Positions 29,856 to 38,936 of a stretch of DNA of 64,000 bases are shown here, piece by piece. Position numbers and translations under genes: made by a program. Each line of letters starts with the position of its first letter. Position 1 is the first letter of the stretch. The stretch comes from Psychrobacter sp. Choline-02u-9 (GTDB taxonomy: Bacteria; Pseudomonadota; Gammaproteobacteria; Pseudomonadales; Moraxellaceae), in NCBI RefSeq assembly GCF_002836505.1, contig NZ_PJBF01000040.1:1-64000 (forward strand). The letters are read 5' to 3'. The notes under the pieces were generated by a model. That model saw only the letters and a program-made list of their open reading frames with translations, did not search any database and was not told the DNA's origin.

Positions 29856-31325
29856 TCACAATGGATACTGAATTCCTTGATCGAGAATACTGACCCATTG
29901 GCGTTGACTAAATTCATCAAAATTAGCTGGTCCACCAAAACGACCACCATAGCCTGATTCACCCATACCGCCAAAAGGTACATGGTATTCATTGTTTACG
30001 GTCTGATCGTTAATATGAATCATACCACTTTTGATTTCTTTGGCTAAATTAAATGCTGCTGCGGTACGACGGCTATGGATTGCAACAGCAAGTCCATATT
30101 TAGATGAATTGACAATATCAATTGCTTCGTCAATATCATCAAATATTAAAACAGGAGCCACAGGGCCAAAGATTTCATCGGTAAAAATTGGATCATCCTT
30201 ATTGATATTGGTAACTATGGTAGGATGATAGAATAATTTGTCACCTCTACCGCCACATTCTAGAACGGCACCTTGACTTACAGCATTCTCTACCATATCA
30301 GAGACTTTTTGGTGTTGTGCTGCATTGATGAGTGGACCTAAATGTGTATCTGGTGAAGATGGATCTCCAACTTTAAGAGATAATGCTTTTTGCTTTAACT
30401 TCTGAATATAAGAATCTGCAACATTACGATGAACTAGATGGCGCCCAGTTTGCATACAAATTTGCCCTTGATGCAGGAAAGTCCCCCAAACTGCGTTATT
30501 TACAGCTATATCCAAGTCGGCATCTTCACAGATAATCATGGCATTATTTCCACCCAATTCCAGTGCACATTTTTTTAATTGTTTAGCACAAGATTCAGCA
30601 ATTTTTTTACCTACGCCAGTTGAACCTGTAAATGAAATCATATTAACTTGGTGATGGTTAACTAGAGCTTCGCCAATTTGACTTTCTCCGTTTAAAACCT
30701 GAAATACACCTTCAGGTAATTCAGCCATTTCAAATAACCATGCCAATAAGGCTCCACCTGTGATATTACTAAATTCAGATGGTTTCAAAATGACACTGTT
30801 ACCCATGGCTAAAGCCGGAGCTATAGAGCGAATGGACAGAAGCAATGGGAAGTTCCATGGGGAAATTACTCCAACTACCCCTAGAGGTACACGTTGCCAT
30901 ACATTCGTTCTGTTTGGGATAGAAGAAGGGAAAACTTCTCCCGAAGCTGCCATAGGCATAGAAGATGCCATATAAAGCTGCTCAATACAGGCGTTTGCCT
31001 CCCAACCAGCTTTTAATAAAGTCGAGCCGCATTCCTGAACATTCCAGTCAATGAAAGTTTGAATGTTTTTTTCGAACCATTGAGCTGCTTTTCTTATAAT
31101 TTTTGCACGTACTTCAAAAGTACTGCTTTTCCATAAAATTTGTGCTTGAGTAGCAATCTCAGCAGAAGTATTTACATTGTCTGTAGAAGCCAATTGAACC
31201 GATGATAGAATATTACCATTAGCTGGATTCACAATATTGCGGGATTTATGATTTGTTTTAACCCATTTGCCTTGGAAAATATGATCCTTCCAAATATGAC
31301 CCGTACTATTTATCTGATTATTCAT
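29856..31325 (-). CDS. NAD(P)-dependent benzaldehyde dehydrogenase (XylC/AreC type)
   Basis: 489-aa aldehyde dehydrogenase. Visible landmarks: VISPWNFPLLLSIRSIAPALAMGN (split here as motif names only), the GSTGVGKKI nucleotide loop, general base Glu in LELGG and catalytic Cys in GQICMQTGR. The C-terminus PFGGMGESGYGGRFGGPANFDEF is typical of the XylC/AreC branch rather than of the shorter Pseudomonas MdlD. It would oxidise the benzaldehyde made by MdlC to benzoate. Its start overlaps the upstream MFS gene by 8 bp, forming an MFS-ALDH operon divergent from a LysR gene. A second benzaldehyde dehydrogenase lies at 55565. Confidence 0.85.
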   Translation of the reverse strand: MNNQINSTGHIWKDHIFQGKWVKTNHKSRNIVNPANGNILSSVQLASTDNVNTSAEIATQAQILWKSSTFEVRAKIIRKAAQWFEKNIQTFIDWNVQECGSTLLKAGWEANACIEQLYMASSMPMAASGEVFPSSIPNRTNVWQRVPLGVVGVISPWNFPLLLSIRSIAPALAMGNSVILKPSEFSNITGGALLAWLFEMAELPEGVFQVLNGESQIGEALVNHHQVNMISFTGSTGVGKKIAESCAKQLKKCALELGGNNAMIICEDADLDIAVNNAVWGTFLHQGQICMQTGRHLVHRNVADSYIQKLKQKALSLKVGDPSSPDTHLGPLINAAQHQKVSDMVENAVSQGAVLECGGRGDKLFYHPTIVTNINKDDPIFTDEIFGPVAPVLIFDDIDEAIDIVNSSKYGLAVAIHSRRTAAAFNLAKEIKSGMIHINDQTVNNEYHVPFGGMGESGYGGRFGGPANFDEFSQRQWVSILDQGIQYPL

Positions 31326-32658
31326 AAACTTCTCCTTTTAAAGCTTGATGGGCTAATGATGATTTTTGATGTGTAAATAAACCGATTGCAACTGCACCAA
31401 TAATGCCTGGAATCGCAAAGAACATAAAATTTTGCTCAAATGGTAGATCCATCGCTAAGAGGTACCCTCCAAATAAAGGACCTGAAATTGCTCCGAAACG
31501 TCCCATTGCTGCAGAGAAACTGACGCCGGTAGAACGAATATTAGCAGGATAGAAATCTGCCGCTAAGGTATGTATGACTGACATTGAACCTACGGTCGCA
31601 CCGCCTGCAATTATCAGTAAAAAACTTAGAATAAATGCCGGTGGATGAAAGCCTAAAAAGCTGATGGATACAGCCGCGAGTAAATAGCCAAAGATTAGCG
31701 TAGCTTTTGCTCCCCATTTATCGGCCAGCACACCAAAAACTAATGCACCAATAATTGCTCCTAAGTTGAGGGTAACAAGGAAAGTAATACTCGAACCTAG
31801 AGAATATCCTCCGACATTCATTAGCTTTGGTAACCATGTGCTTAACCCATAAACCATAAGCATTACCATTGCAAAACCAATCCAAATCAATAAGGTTTTG
31901 GTCGCTTTACCTTCAGTAAACAAACCAATTAATGGAATTTTTTGCTGATGAGCTGTGACATCAACTACATAATGCATATTTGGCTGATGTTTATGAGCGG
32001 GATTAAACTTCGCTAGAGTTCTAATAACTTCGGATTGTTTGTTTTTTTGAATGAGATAACTAATTGATTCAGGTAAAGTTTTATACATAATTGGAACAAC
32101 TAAGATACAGCTACCTGCTATCCAAAACGTGACTTCCCATCCAAAGGTTGGAATTAAAAACAAACCAGATAAAGCTGAAATAATTGCACCTACTCCATAG
32201 AACGATAGCATTAAATTAATTAAACGATTACGATGACTACTAGGTGCCATTTCCTTAATAATAGTAACAAGATTAGGTACTGCCCCGCCTAATCCAACAC
32301 CCGTTAATAAGCGGCAAATAAAGAAAGTTGTTGTATCATAGGCAAAGCCATTCATTGCAACGGCTAGGCTTGATAAAATTGTACAGGCGACGATAATATT
32401 CTTTCGACCAAATTTGTCGGCTGCCATTCCTAGAGTAACTGCACCTATCATCATACCCATTAAGGAGGCTGCGCCTAATAATCCCGCGGTTTGTGGTGTA
32501 AGGTGCCATTCAGCCATTAAACGGGGCAATACAGAGCCATATATGACTAGGTCATAGCCATCAAATAACATAATTAAGGCACACCAAAATACTAAAATTT
32601 TATGTTGAGTATTTAATGGAGCCTTATCAATCAGTGTTGCAGCATTGATATTTTGCAT
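31318..32658 (-). CDS. AAHS-family MFS transporter for an aromatic acid
   Basis: 446 aa with twelve hydrophobic segments. The first membrane helix carries the DGYDLVIYGSVLP signature of the aromatic acid:H+ symporter family (PcaK, BenK, VanK); the cytoplasmic loop GMAADKFGRKN is the MFS motif A. The gene pairs with the benzaldehyde dehydrogenase and sits beside the mandelate genes, so mandelate or benzoylformate uptake is the likely role; benzoate is the alternative. Confidence 0.82.
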   Translation of the reverse strand: MQNINAATLIDKAPLNTQHKILVFWCALIMLFDGYDLVIYGSVLPRLMAEWHLTPQTAGLLGAASLMGMMIGAVTLGMAADKFGRKNIIVACTILSSLAVAMNGFAYDTTTFFICRLLTGVGLGGAVPNLVTIIKEMAPSSHRNRLINLMLSFYGVGAIISALSGLFLIPTFGWEVTFWIAGSCILVVPIMYKTLPESISYLIQKNKQSEVIRTLAKFNPAHKHQPNMHYVVDVTAHQQKIPLIGLFTEGKATKTLLIWIGFAMVMLMVYGLSTWLPKLMNVGGYSLGSSITFLVTLNLGAIIGALVFGVLADKWGAKATLIFGYLLAAVSISFLGFHPPAFILSFLLIIAGGATVGSMSVIHTLAADFYPANIRSTGVSFSAAMGRFGAISGPLFGGYLLAMDLPFEQNFMFFAIPGIIGAVAIGLFTHQKSSLAHQALKGEVYE

Positions 32659-32749
32659 TACTTCATCCTTTTGAGGCTAAAAACTATAAAAATCGTACAT
32701 GTCGATTTAGTTTTTGCCCAATCCCTGTTTACTATCAGATATACACTTG

Positions 32750-32770
32750 GACTGATGTTCTTTATCAGTC
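32750..32770. promoter_or_regulatory. Probable LysR-type operator in the divergent promoter region
   Basis: GACTGAT-N7-ATCAGTC, a perfect 7-bp inverted repeat with the T-N11-A geometry of LysR boxes. It is 92 bp from the MFS start and 117 bp from the LysR start, in the only shared promoter region. Confidence 0.5.
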
Positions 32771-32886
32771 ATGCATATTGATTTGTATCTTTTAGCTTAG
32801 ATAGATTTTTTTTATAGAGCAAATTAATAAAATATATGTTTAAATATAACTGTTATCTATATTTGTAGTGTTGGTAGGATGAAACC

Positions 32887-33780
32887 ATGGTTGTCGATTT
32901 GAAGTTGATAAAAGTATTTATTACAATTTTTGATACGAAGAGTGTGAGTTTAGCAGCTGAACGTTTGAATATTACCCAACCTTCGGTCAGTCATAGCCTT
33001 TCTCGGTTGCGATATTTGATGAAAGATCAATTATTTACCCGAACTAGAGAGGGAATGATTCCAACCTTTCATGCAACTCAACTATACGATTCTCTAAATC
33101 AACCTTTATTGGATATTGAAAATGTTATCAATGAAGTGAAGGAGTTTGATTTTAGGAACAGTAATCGCTGCTTTAGAATCGCTTTGACAGATATCGGAGG
33201 TATGTATTTTTTACCTTTAATTCTCTCAAGCCTAGAGAAAATTGCTCCAAATATCGCTGTGGAAGTAATTACTGTTGATATGAAAAAGCTTTCAGATTGG
33301 CTTATTACTGGAAAAATTGATGCCGCAATTTGTAATAAAAACTTAGAAGATAGTAGTTTAAATACATTTACTCTTTTCCGTGAAAAATATGTCTGTTTAG
33401 TAAGCAAAAATATAAAGTCTGTTAAAGATATTTTAACTTTAGATAATTTTCTTCAAGAAAATCATGCGATTGTTTCAGCGTCAACAGGTCATAACTTGAT
33501 TGAAAGTTACCTTAGCAAACAAGGTTTAAGACGCAAAATTAAATTGAGGGTGCCTCAATTTAGTATTCTTGATGAACTCATTGAAAAGCATAATTTAATC
33601 GTAACAGTTCCTTCACGTGTTGATGCATACTTCAAATACAATCCATCAATACGTATTTTTGATGTTCCCTTTGAATTGCCCGAATTTGATGTAACGCTAC
33701 ATTGGCATGAGAAAAAAGGCCATGTGCTAGCCCAAAAATGGTTTATTAATTTTTTAAATGACACTTTAAGTAATTTATAG
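32887..33780 (+). CDS. LysR-type transcriptional regulator, likely controlling mandelate genes
   Basis: 297 aa. The N-terminal winged helix-turn-helix reads SLAAERLNITQPSVSHSLSRLR and is followed by the linker and a periplasmic-binding-like effector domain (about residues 90-290). It is transcribed divergently from the MFS/benzaldehyde dehydrogenase operon, the usual arrangement for a LysR protein and its targets, with a palindromic box between them. Effector unknown; mandelate, benzoylformate or benzaldehyde are the candidates. The gene is noticeably AT-rich like the neighbouring mdl block. Confidence 0.88.
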   Translation: MVVDLKLIKVFITIFDTKSVSLAAERLNITQPSVSHSLSRLRYLMKDQLFTRTREGMIPTFHATQLYDSLNQPLLDIENVINEVKEFDFRNSNRCFRIALTDIGGMYFLPLILSSLEKIAPNIAVEVITVDMKKLSDWLITGKIDAAICNKNLEDSSLNTFTLFREKYVCLVSKNIKSVKDILTLDNFLQENHAIVSASTGHNLIESYLSKQGLRRKIKLRVPQFSILDELIEKHNLIVTVPSRVDAYFKYNPSIRIFDVPFELPEFDVTLHWHEKKGHVLAQKWFINFLNDTLSNL

Positions 33781-34195
33781 GTTATGTAAATCTTAGGCTT
33801 AAGAGGTCTATTTGTTATCGAATTTTATAAGTAATATTTGAGCATACACCTTATTTTCATCATATATGATCAATTGTAGATGGTGGTTATCGATCTTTGG
33901 AATGATGATAAAAATAAAGACAGACATCTCTTATGTTTAATTTTTTATTATCAGAATTTATATCGTTATTAGGTATACTTTGATATAACCAGCCTCTTGT
34001 GGCGTTCAATCCTATCTAAAAAGTAAATAACTCTATGTACGAAACATAGTTATCAAACTCCCAATGAAATTTTTTTGATAAGTTAGTCGACTACTCATCT
34101 TAATTTTTATTAGAAGTATTGGTGGTATATCAAAAATCATTCTGAAGAATTAAAGGAAAGGTGACAGCTGGAGCAAAGATATTATATTTGAGGTT
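33781..34195. other. Gene-free AT-rich stretch
   Basis: About 415 bp after the LysR gene without a supported ORF, RNA gene or clear repeat. It runs into the IS1 remnant. Confidence 0.4.
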
Positions 34196-34895
34196 ATGAA
34201 GACACAAATAGATATTAATTTCCCTAACTGCCACTCTTCCAGTTTAAAAAAATGTTGTAAAAAGCGATGGCAGGCAAAACTATCAATGCAAAGTCTGCAA
34301 ACGTCAATTCATTGGCGATCATGCGATTACTTACTAAGGTTGCCACTCTCAAATAGAGCATAAGATACGCCTCATGGCGGTTCATAGTTGTGGCGTTAGA
34401 GACGTCGCTACGATTACCTCAGTGAGTATTGGTAAGATACTGAGCACCATAGGCTCATCAATCTATAAGATACTCCCAAAGCATCACTATTACGAGCATT
34501 CGGAAGTGGATGAGTTTTGGACATACGTGAAGCGTAAGAAACATAAGGTATAACTCATCTATGCTTATGACCGCGATACTGGTGAGATTATGGCTTATGC
34601 TTTGGGTAAACGTGACTTAAAGACCGCTAAGAAGCTGCGAGCCAGGCTTAAGCAACTTAAGGTTCACTATGGTTCAATCAGTATGGACAACTGGCGTAGC
34701 TTTAAGACAGCTTTTAAAGCAGATCCTAAGCAGATTGGTAAAGAACATACTGCGGGTATAGAGAGTAATAACTATCGTTTAAAACATCGGTTGAGGCGAG
34801 CAGTTAGAAAGACGTATTGCTTCTCTAAAAAGTTCGATGATCGCTTTAGGACGTTCAATATGGTGTTCTTTTATATTAATTATGGCTTCATCTAA
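34196..34895 (+). pseudogene. Decayed IS1-family transposase (InsA-InsB)
   Basis: An InsA-like zinc-finger start (MKTQIDINFPNCHSSSLKK) and CKVCKRQFIGDHAITY can be read in alternating frames. Then an in-frame stop, VDEFWTYVKRKKHKV, a second stop, and the InsB C-terminus with GKEHTAGIESNNYRLKHRL and CFSKKFDDRFRTFNM. At least one frameshift and two stops make it non-functional. Confidence 0.8.
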
Positions 34896-34925
34896 TGACA
34901 GCATACTTTTTGGAACACCGTCCAA

Positions 34926-35202
34926 TATTTAAAGTCATGTCACTATCGACATATTTTTTATACTGATTACTTTTCGTGCTAGATAGACTAAATAGTCTAG
35001 CTTCACTCTGAACGTCCGCCGTACAATATTGGGTCAATAGATGTATAGCATTGCTGTATGTCTGCTTTAAGCTTATCGTCTCAATGCTGGTGTAATATAA
35101 AGATGGGCTGTGCTTCACATCAACCCCAGAGAGAATCTCGGCATGGAGTAGCTCATGAAGCTCATTCTTGATAATCTTATATAGACTAGCATCAATATAC
35201 TG
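34926..35202 (-). pseudogene. 277-bp fragment of a second copy of the trio's 774-aa gene
   Basis: This stretch aligns without gaps to 20831-21107 (inside the 774-aa gene) with about one mismatch in eleven. It encodes YTSIETISLKQTYSNAIHLL and neighbouring residues of that protein. Both edges break off abruptly; the left edge is 30 bp after the IS1 remnant. It is a leftover, not a gene. Confidence 0.85.
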
Positions 35203-35325
35203 CTTTATTAATATGAGGATTTGACTACTACAGTACGTTTTTATCAAGGATAACCAGAAAATATTTAGCATCATTCACATGTGTGATGTATTAAATTTTA
35301 AGCTATTACATTTTCTAACTTGTAC

Positions 35326-36234
35326 TCACAAATTCGTAACCTTTTGCGTAAGCATACGATAACTAGGCCACGTGCATTTGATATTAATTATACGTTGGCA
35401 GATGCGGTCGACTGCACGGTCGCCAATGTAACGATTAAAGTTATCAGGCGATAGATTGGTAGTAATAATTGTCGGTAAACCTAGTTGATAGCGGCGGTCG
35501 ATGATAGCGGATAGGCGCTCTCTATCTTCTTGAGCCATTAGCTCATTCAATCGGGTCCCGTTTTCGCCCACCTCGTCAATAATAAAGACCGTAGCACGAC
35601 TAATCTGCTCGATATATGCAGCTTCCGTATCTTTGGTATTCTTATCCCACGTCATCCTGACCTCTTTATGAATCTGACTCTCCCGCTTATAAACTACAGT
35701 CATATTAGTCTTGAACTTTTGGCTGATAATCTCATTAGCAATTAGGCAGGCCAACTTAGTTTTGCCAGTCCCAGTGTTACCTGTTAATATAATATTTTCA
35801 CTGCCAGCGCCGTAGGTTGATACATACCTACGCATGACACTTATAATATTATAAAAACGTTCACGAATTGCTTCATCGCCCAATATAGCCCATGCATTAA
35901 AACCCATACCCAAATGTTCTTTTGGGATATTAAGATTTCTACTAAGCTCATTACGCAGGCGGGCTAAACGTTCGGTATATGCGTCAGCATCCCATTTACA
36001 TTTCTGACAGGGATTTCCACCCGCTTTTATCACGGTTTTTAGCACTTTCCATGTTTGTCGGCCGTGTACATCACAGTTAGTAGTGATTTCATCCATCTCA
36101 CAGGAAAGCTTAGTAAAGGTAGAGTTTTCTTGCTTAGCTAGGCTACTAAGCACATCTTGTTTATGATTATTAATATTTGTATCGCTTATACATTTTATAT
36201 CATTTCGTTTTTGTGCATAGTTTAATGATGTCAT
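35326..36234 (-). CDS. DnaC-like replicative helicase loader ATPase (phage type)
   Basis: 302 aa. N-terminal part has a short cysteine motif (CDVHGRQTW...CQKC), then an AAA+ domain: Walker A GNTGTGKT, Walker [10 protein letters not shown], sensor region [12 protein letters not shown] and an arginine-rich end [10 protein letters not shown]. This is the DnaC/IstB-like pattern found in phage replication modules, where it loads the host DnaB helicase. It follows the DUF1376-type gene in the same direction, as initiator/loader pairs do. Confidence 0.82.
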   Translation of the reverse strand: MTSLNYAQKRNDIKCISDTNINNHKQDVLSSLAKQENSTFTKLSCEMDEITTNCDVHGRQTWKVLKTVIKAGGNPCQKCKWDADAYTERLARLRNELSRNLNIPKEHLGMGFNAWAILGDEAIRERFYNIISVMRRYVSTYGAGSENIILTGNTGTGKTKLACLIANEIISQKFKTNMTVVYKRESQIHKEVRMTWDKNTKDTEAAYIEQISRATVFIIDEVGENGTRLNELMAQEDRERLSAIIDRRYQLGLPTIITTNLSPDNFNRYIGDRAVDRICQRIINIKCTWPSYRMLTQKVTNL

Positions 36235-36313
36235 ATCAAAGCTCCATTAATTTTTTGTAGCTGAGTGAAGTAGCGTTTGTGCTGATGCTAGCCAATAATA
36301 CAGAGCTAGGCTA

Positions 36314-37450
36314 TTACGATATACGATGCTTATTCTCATCATAATATTCGAGATCGCCTATCCAAGCTTTTTTCTCTTCATCAGTCATGTCAGCCCCAGG
36401 ATTGCCCCAGTAATCATTTACCGCTTGTGGATCATTATCTCGATTATAAGATTTACCGTTCATTGTAGGAGACGCTTTAACTATGGTTGGTTCATCCTCC
36501 CAAGATTTTGCATTTAACCAAGTGCTCGGGTGTTTTTGATATTTAGAGGCTTGTATTATAGGGGTTTGATCTTGCACTGCTTTCATGATTTGATCGAACA
36601 AGGCTTGAAGATCATCAGGTCGTTCGTGTTTAACTTTCCCCCTTTTCCCAGTTCCTGTAAACACACTGTGCCACACTGCTTCAGCTAGGCCTTTGGATTT
36701 TTTGTTTGGATATGCTGCGTAAAACAACTCAAATTTTTCTTCAAGCCATTCTTCGTGGTTTATTTCTTTTTCATAGTTATTAGTTTCTAGTTTTTGTTTG
36801 TTAGTTATAGCGTCTTCTTGTGTGACAATCGAATGATATTCATTGTGACCGTCCGTGACATCGCTTGTGACATTATTATTTTCTGAATTCAACTCGATTA
36901 TACTTTTATGTTCATAAAATAGTTCTCGTAATTTAGTTATGCCTTTGACCTCTTTAGAGTTAATACCTATAGAAGACAAATACCCACGAATCACCTTAAC
37001 TTCTTTACGTAATTTTGCTTGTCTCTCTGCAGCTGTCAAAGGTTTATTTGACGTGACACCATCTGTCACACTATTATTTTCACTTATATAATTTGTGACA
37101 TTTTTATTTGGGTTTTTAAATTTATAGTTCTTTAGAATAACTTCCCATTCAGAGTGCTTATAACGTTTAGTACGCTTATCAAATATAAATTTATCCTTTA
37201 GAAGGAATGCTAAGGCCTTTTTTTCACTCTTGGTTCGACATGACAAGCGACGTGAAAGCATATCAATATCAGACATTAGACTTTCACCAGTCTTTAAATA
37301 AATAGTACGCATATCGAGATATAAACTTTTTTCGATACGAGACATATATCGAGTTTCAATTTCCCAATCACCGAATTTATGCATAATCATATGCATAACA
37401 CCAAACTCAGTATAAGATCTTTTATCTTTGTTCTTTTCGCTATGTGTCAT
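36314..37450 (-). CDS. Phage-type replication initiator-like protein (DUF1376/YdaU N-terminus)
   Basis: 378 aa. The N-terminal 100 residues (GDWEIETRYMSRIEKSLYLD...LSRRL) match the DUF1376/YdaU winged-helix family of lambdoid replication modules. The middle is polar, low-complexity and probably a linker; the C-terminal part (FYAAYPNKKSKGLAEAVWHS, PSTWLNAKSWEDE) is the segment often found at the end of phage replication proteins. It probably binds the origin and recruits the DnaC-like protein encoded just downstream. No obvious origin iterons were seen within it. Confidence 0.72.
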   Translation of the reverse strand: MTHSEKNKDKRSYTEFGVMHMIMHKFGDWEIETRYMSRIEKSLYLDMRTIYLKTGESLMSDIDMLSRRLSCRTKSEKKALAFLLKDKFIFDKRTKRYKHSEWEVILKNYKFKNPNKNVTNYISENNSVTDGVTSNKPLTAAERQAKLRKEVKVIRGYLSSIGINSKEVKGITKLRELFYEHKSIIELNSENNNVTSDVTDGHNEYHSIVTQEDAITNKQKLETNNYEKEINHEEWLEEKFELFYAAYPNKKSKGLAEAVWHSVFTGTGKRGKVKHERPDDLQALFDQIMKAVQDQTPIIQASKYQKHPSTWLNAKSWEDEPTIVKASPTMNGKSYNRDNDPQAVNDYWGNPGADMTDEEKKAWIGDLEYYDENKHRIS

Positions 37451-37513
37451 GAGGCACTCCCTGTATAAGCATTCGATCTTTAGTTAGCTCTATCGACTAG
37501 AACTTTGAGATTA

Positions 37514-37780
37514 TTAGCTTGACGTACAAGACTTTTCACAATCATCAATATACTGATCGAGGTGCCTCTTTCTATACAAGACGTGCCGGCCTATTTTACT
37601 ATAAGTGATTGCGTCAGATTGATGACAGCGCATGTATTGAAGTGTACTTGTAGATTTCCCGAGATACGCTGCTGCATATTCTGATGTAAATGGGGTATCA
37701 ATATCCGACTCTATGACAACCTGTCTCATCATATCTTTCTCAGATTGAGTGTAGTCAGACCAATTTTTTCTACGAAACAT
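37514..37780 (-). CDS. Small excisionase/MerR-type helix-turn-helix protein
   Basis: 88 aa. TSEYAAAYLGKSTSTLQYMR is a winged HTH of the HTH_17/excisionase class, followed by the typical SKIGRHVLYRKRHLDQYI wing and helix. It is the first gene of the leftward module, divergent from the CI-like repressor, a position suited to a Cro-like or excisionase regulator. Confidence 0.75.
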   Translation of the reverse strand: MFRRKNWSDYTQSEKDMMRQVVIESDIDTPFTSEYAAAYLGKSTSTLQYMRCHQSDAITYSKIGRHVLYRKRHLDQYIDDCEKSCTSS

Positions 37781-37841
37781 AGCTCTTCCTTCATAATTAT
37801 TGATTAAAGAAGTTAATTAGTTACTGCTATAGTCTACCAAA

Positions 37842-37868
37842 GAAACTTTTAAATCAAGTTAAAGTTTC
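37842..37868. promoter_or_regulatory. Operator pair OL-like: GAAACTTT and AAAGTTTC
   Basis: GAAACTTT at 37842-37849 and AAAGTTTC at 37861-37868, an inverted pair 62 bp before the start of the 88-aa HTH gene. The same octamer recurs as a second pair by the repressor gene. Confidence 0.6.
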
Positions 37869-37952
37869 CTAAATTCTAAAATTGATTAAATATAGGCTTT
37901 ATACAAAGGATATTTAATATAAAAGTGCCGTAAAAACTCGTTTAAATAAAAT

Positions 37953-37980
37953 TTCACATAAAAGTTTCCTGTGCTAAAAT
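37953..37980 (+). promoter_or_regulatory. Predicted sigma-70 promoter of the repressor gene
   Basis: TTCACA (37953-37958) and TAAAAT (37975-37980) with 16-bp spacing; one AAAGTTTC operator lies inside the spacer, suggesting repression by occlusion. Confidence 0.4.
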
Positions 37981-37997
37981 GACATTAGGGAAACTTT
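37961..37997. promoter_or_regulatory. Operator pair OR-like: AAAGTTTC and GAAACTTT
   Basis: AAAGTTTC at 37961-37968 and GAAACTTT at 37990-37997, inverted, 28-64 bp before the repressor start. Four copies of the octamer lie in this one 244-bp divergent region. Confidence 0.6.
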
Positions 37998-38024
37998 TAT
38001 GAAATCTTAATTAGAGAATGCTTT

Positions 38025-38936
38025 ATGAGTGAATACCTGAAGGAAGTTGCAGCTAGAATTAAGAGATGCATGAATGATAAAGGTCTTAGACAAGTAGACA
38101 TTGTAAAGACCACAGGTGTCTCAAAATCAAGTGTCTCAAAATGGCTTGGAGGAAGAGCCTGCCCAAGTGGAGAATACTTGCTTCGTCTTTCTCAAGTTTT
38201 AGATAAACCCGAATACTGGATTTTAAATGGTGAGTATCCCTACTCTTCTTATGCGGACATTGATGATGCAATGGACTATCTAAATTCAGTAGAAGAAGAT
38301 AATAGGCAAATCTACATTAAAAAATTAGGATTAGATCCTAAGCTTCCATATAGCATCCGGTATTTACGTGACGAATTTGAAGATCGTATGTATTGTGAAC
38401 ATGAACATCAATTTGAATTATCTGCCGAACAAGAAAAGCAAATCGAAGCATATGAAGAAGAGAAATATGAGAGATGGTTTGAATCAAATATAACAGTGGA
38501 TAATATGCTTGAAAACAGAGATACGTTGAAAGAGATAGAGAAGCTTTTCAATTCAACTAATTTCATTTCTAACTTTCAATACTCGAACAAATCACTAAGA
38601 TCACCCTCTGAAATTGCAGAGCGATCAAAAACTCAACTTGACAAGACATTATATTATAGTCAAGAAGATATCAGCATGGAGCCCGTGATCATGCGAGGTG
38701 CCCAGTGCTCAGTCGATTTAAGCAAACGGACAATTCGAGATGGCAAAATTTATTTAATTAGAAGATATGATTTCTATGGTATGAGAACATTATTTAGCCA
38801 ATCAGATGGCAGCTTGCTTCTTCAGAGTAAGAATATAAATTACCCAAATGAGGTAGTTTCTAAAAACGAAGTAGATAGCTTAGTGATTATCGGCTATGTC
38901 TACGCTTGGGCTAACTTTGATCCTTGGGAAAACTAA
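38025..38936 (+). CDS. CI-like repressor with XRE helix-turn-helix and S24-like C-terminus
   Basis: 303 aa. N-terminal XRE domain: GLRQVDIVKTTGVSKSSVSKWL. A long acidic linker (about residues 90-195) follows. The C-terminal 100 residues resemble the S24/LexA autoprotease fold, with Ser in DISMEPVIMRGAQCSVD and the GKIYLIRRYDFYGMRTLF strand. The catalytic Lys expected near that last motif (usually in a VKRL-like context) is not apparent, so self-cleavage may be lost. It is divergent from the excisionase-like gene, with four shared operator octamers, like a phage immunity region. Confidence 0.78.
   Translation: MSEYLKEVAARIKRCMNDKGLRQVDIVKTTGVSKSSVSKWLGGRACPSGEYLLRLSQVLDKPEYWILNGEYPYSSYADIDDAMDYLNSVEEDNRQIYIKKLGLDPKLPYSIRYLRDEFEDRMYCEHEHQFELSAEQEKQIEAYEEEKYERWFESNITVDNMLENRDTLKEIEKLFNSTNFISNFQYSNKSLRSPSEIAERSKTQLDKTLYYSQEDISMEPVIMRGAQCSVDLSKRTIRDGKIYLIRRYDFYGMRTLFSQSDGSLLLQSKNINYPNEVVSKNEVDSLVIIGYVYAWANFDPWEN

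Noticed and set aside
29856..31325. Naming the mandelate-side aldehyde dehydrogenase mdlD
   Set aside because: Its length and C-terminal signature are of the XylC/AreC class, unlike the shorter Pseudomonas MdlD, so I left the symbol empty.
34590..34895. A 101-aa ORF as a stand-alone gene
   Set aside because: It is the C-terminal end of a broken IS1 InsB, continuous in sequence with the disrupted upstream parts.
34888..35274. A 128-aa minus-strand ORF
   Set aside because: Its central part is the relic of the trio's 774-aa gene; the ends are unrelated filler and there is no ribosome site.
35326..38936. A complete prophage
   Set aside because: Only replication and regulatory genes occur; no terminase, portal, capsid or tail genes anywhere in the window.
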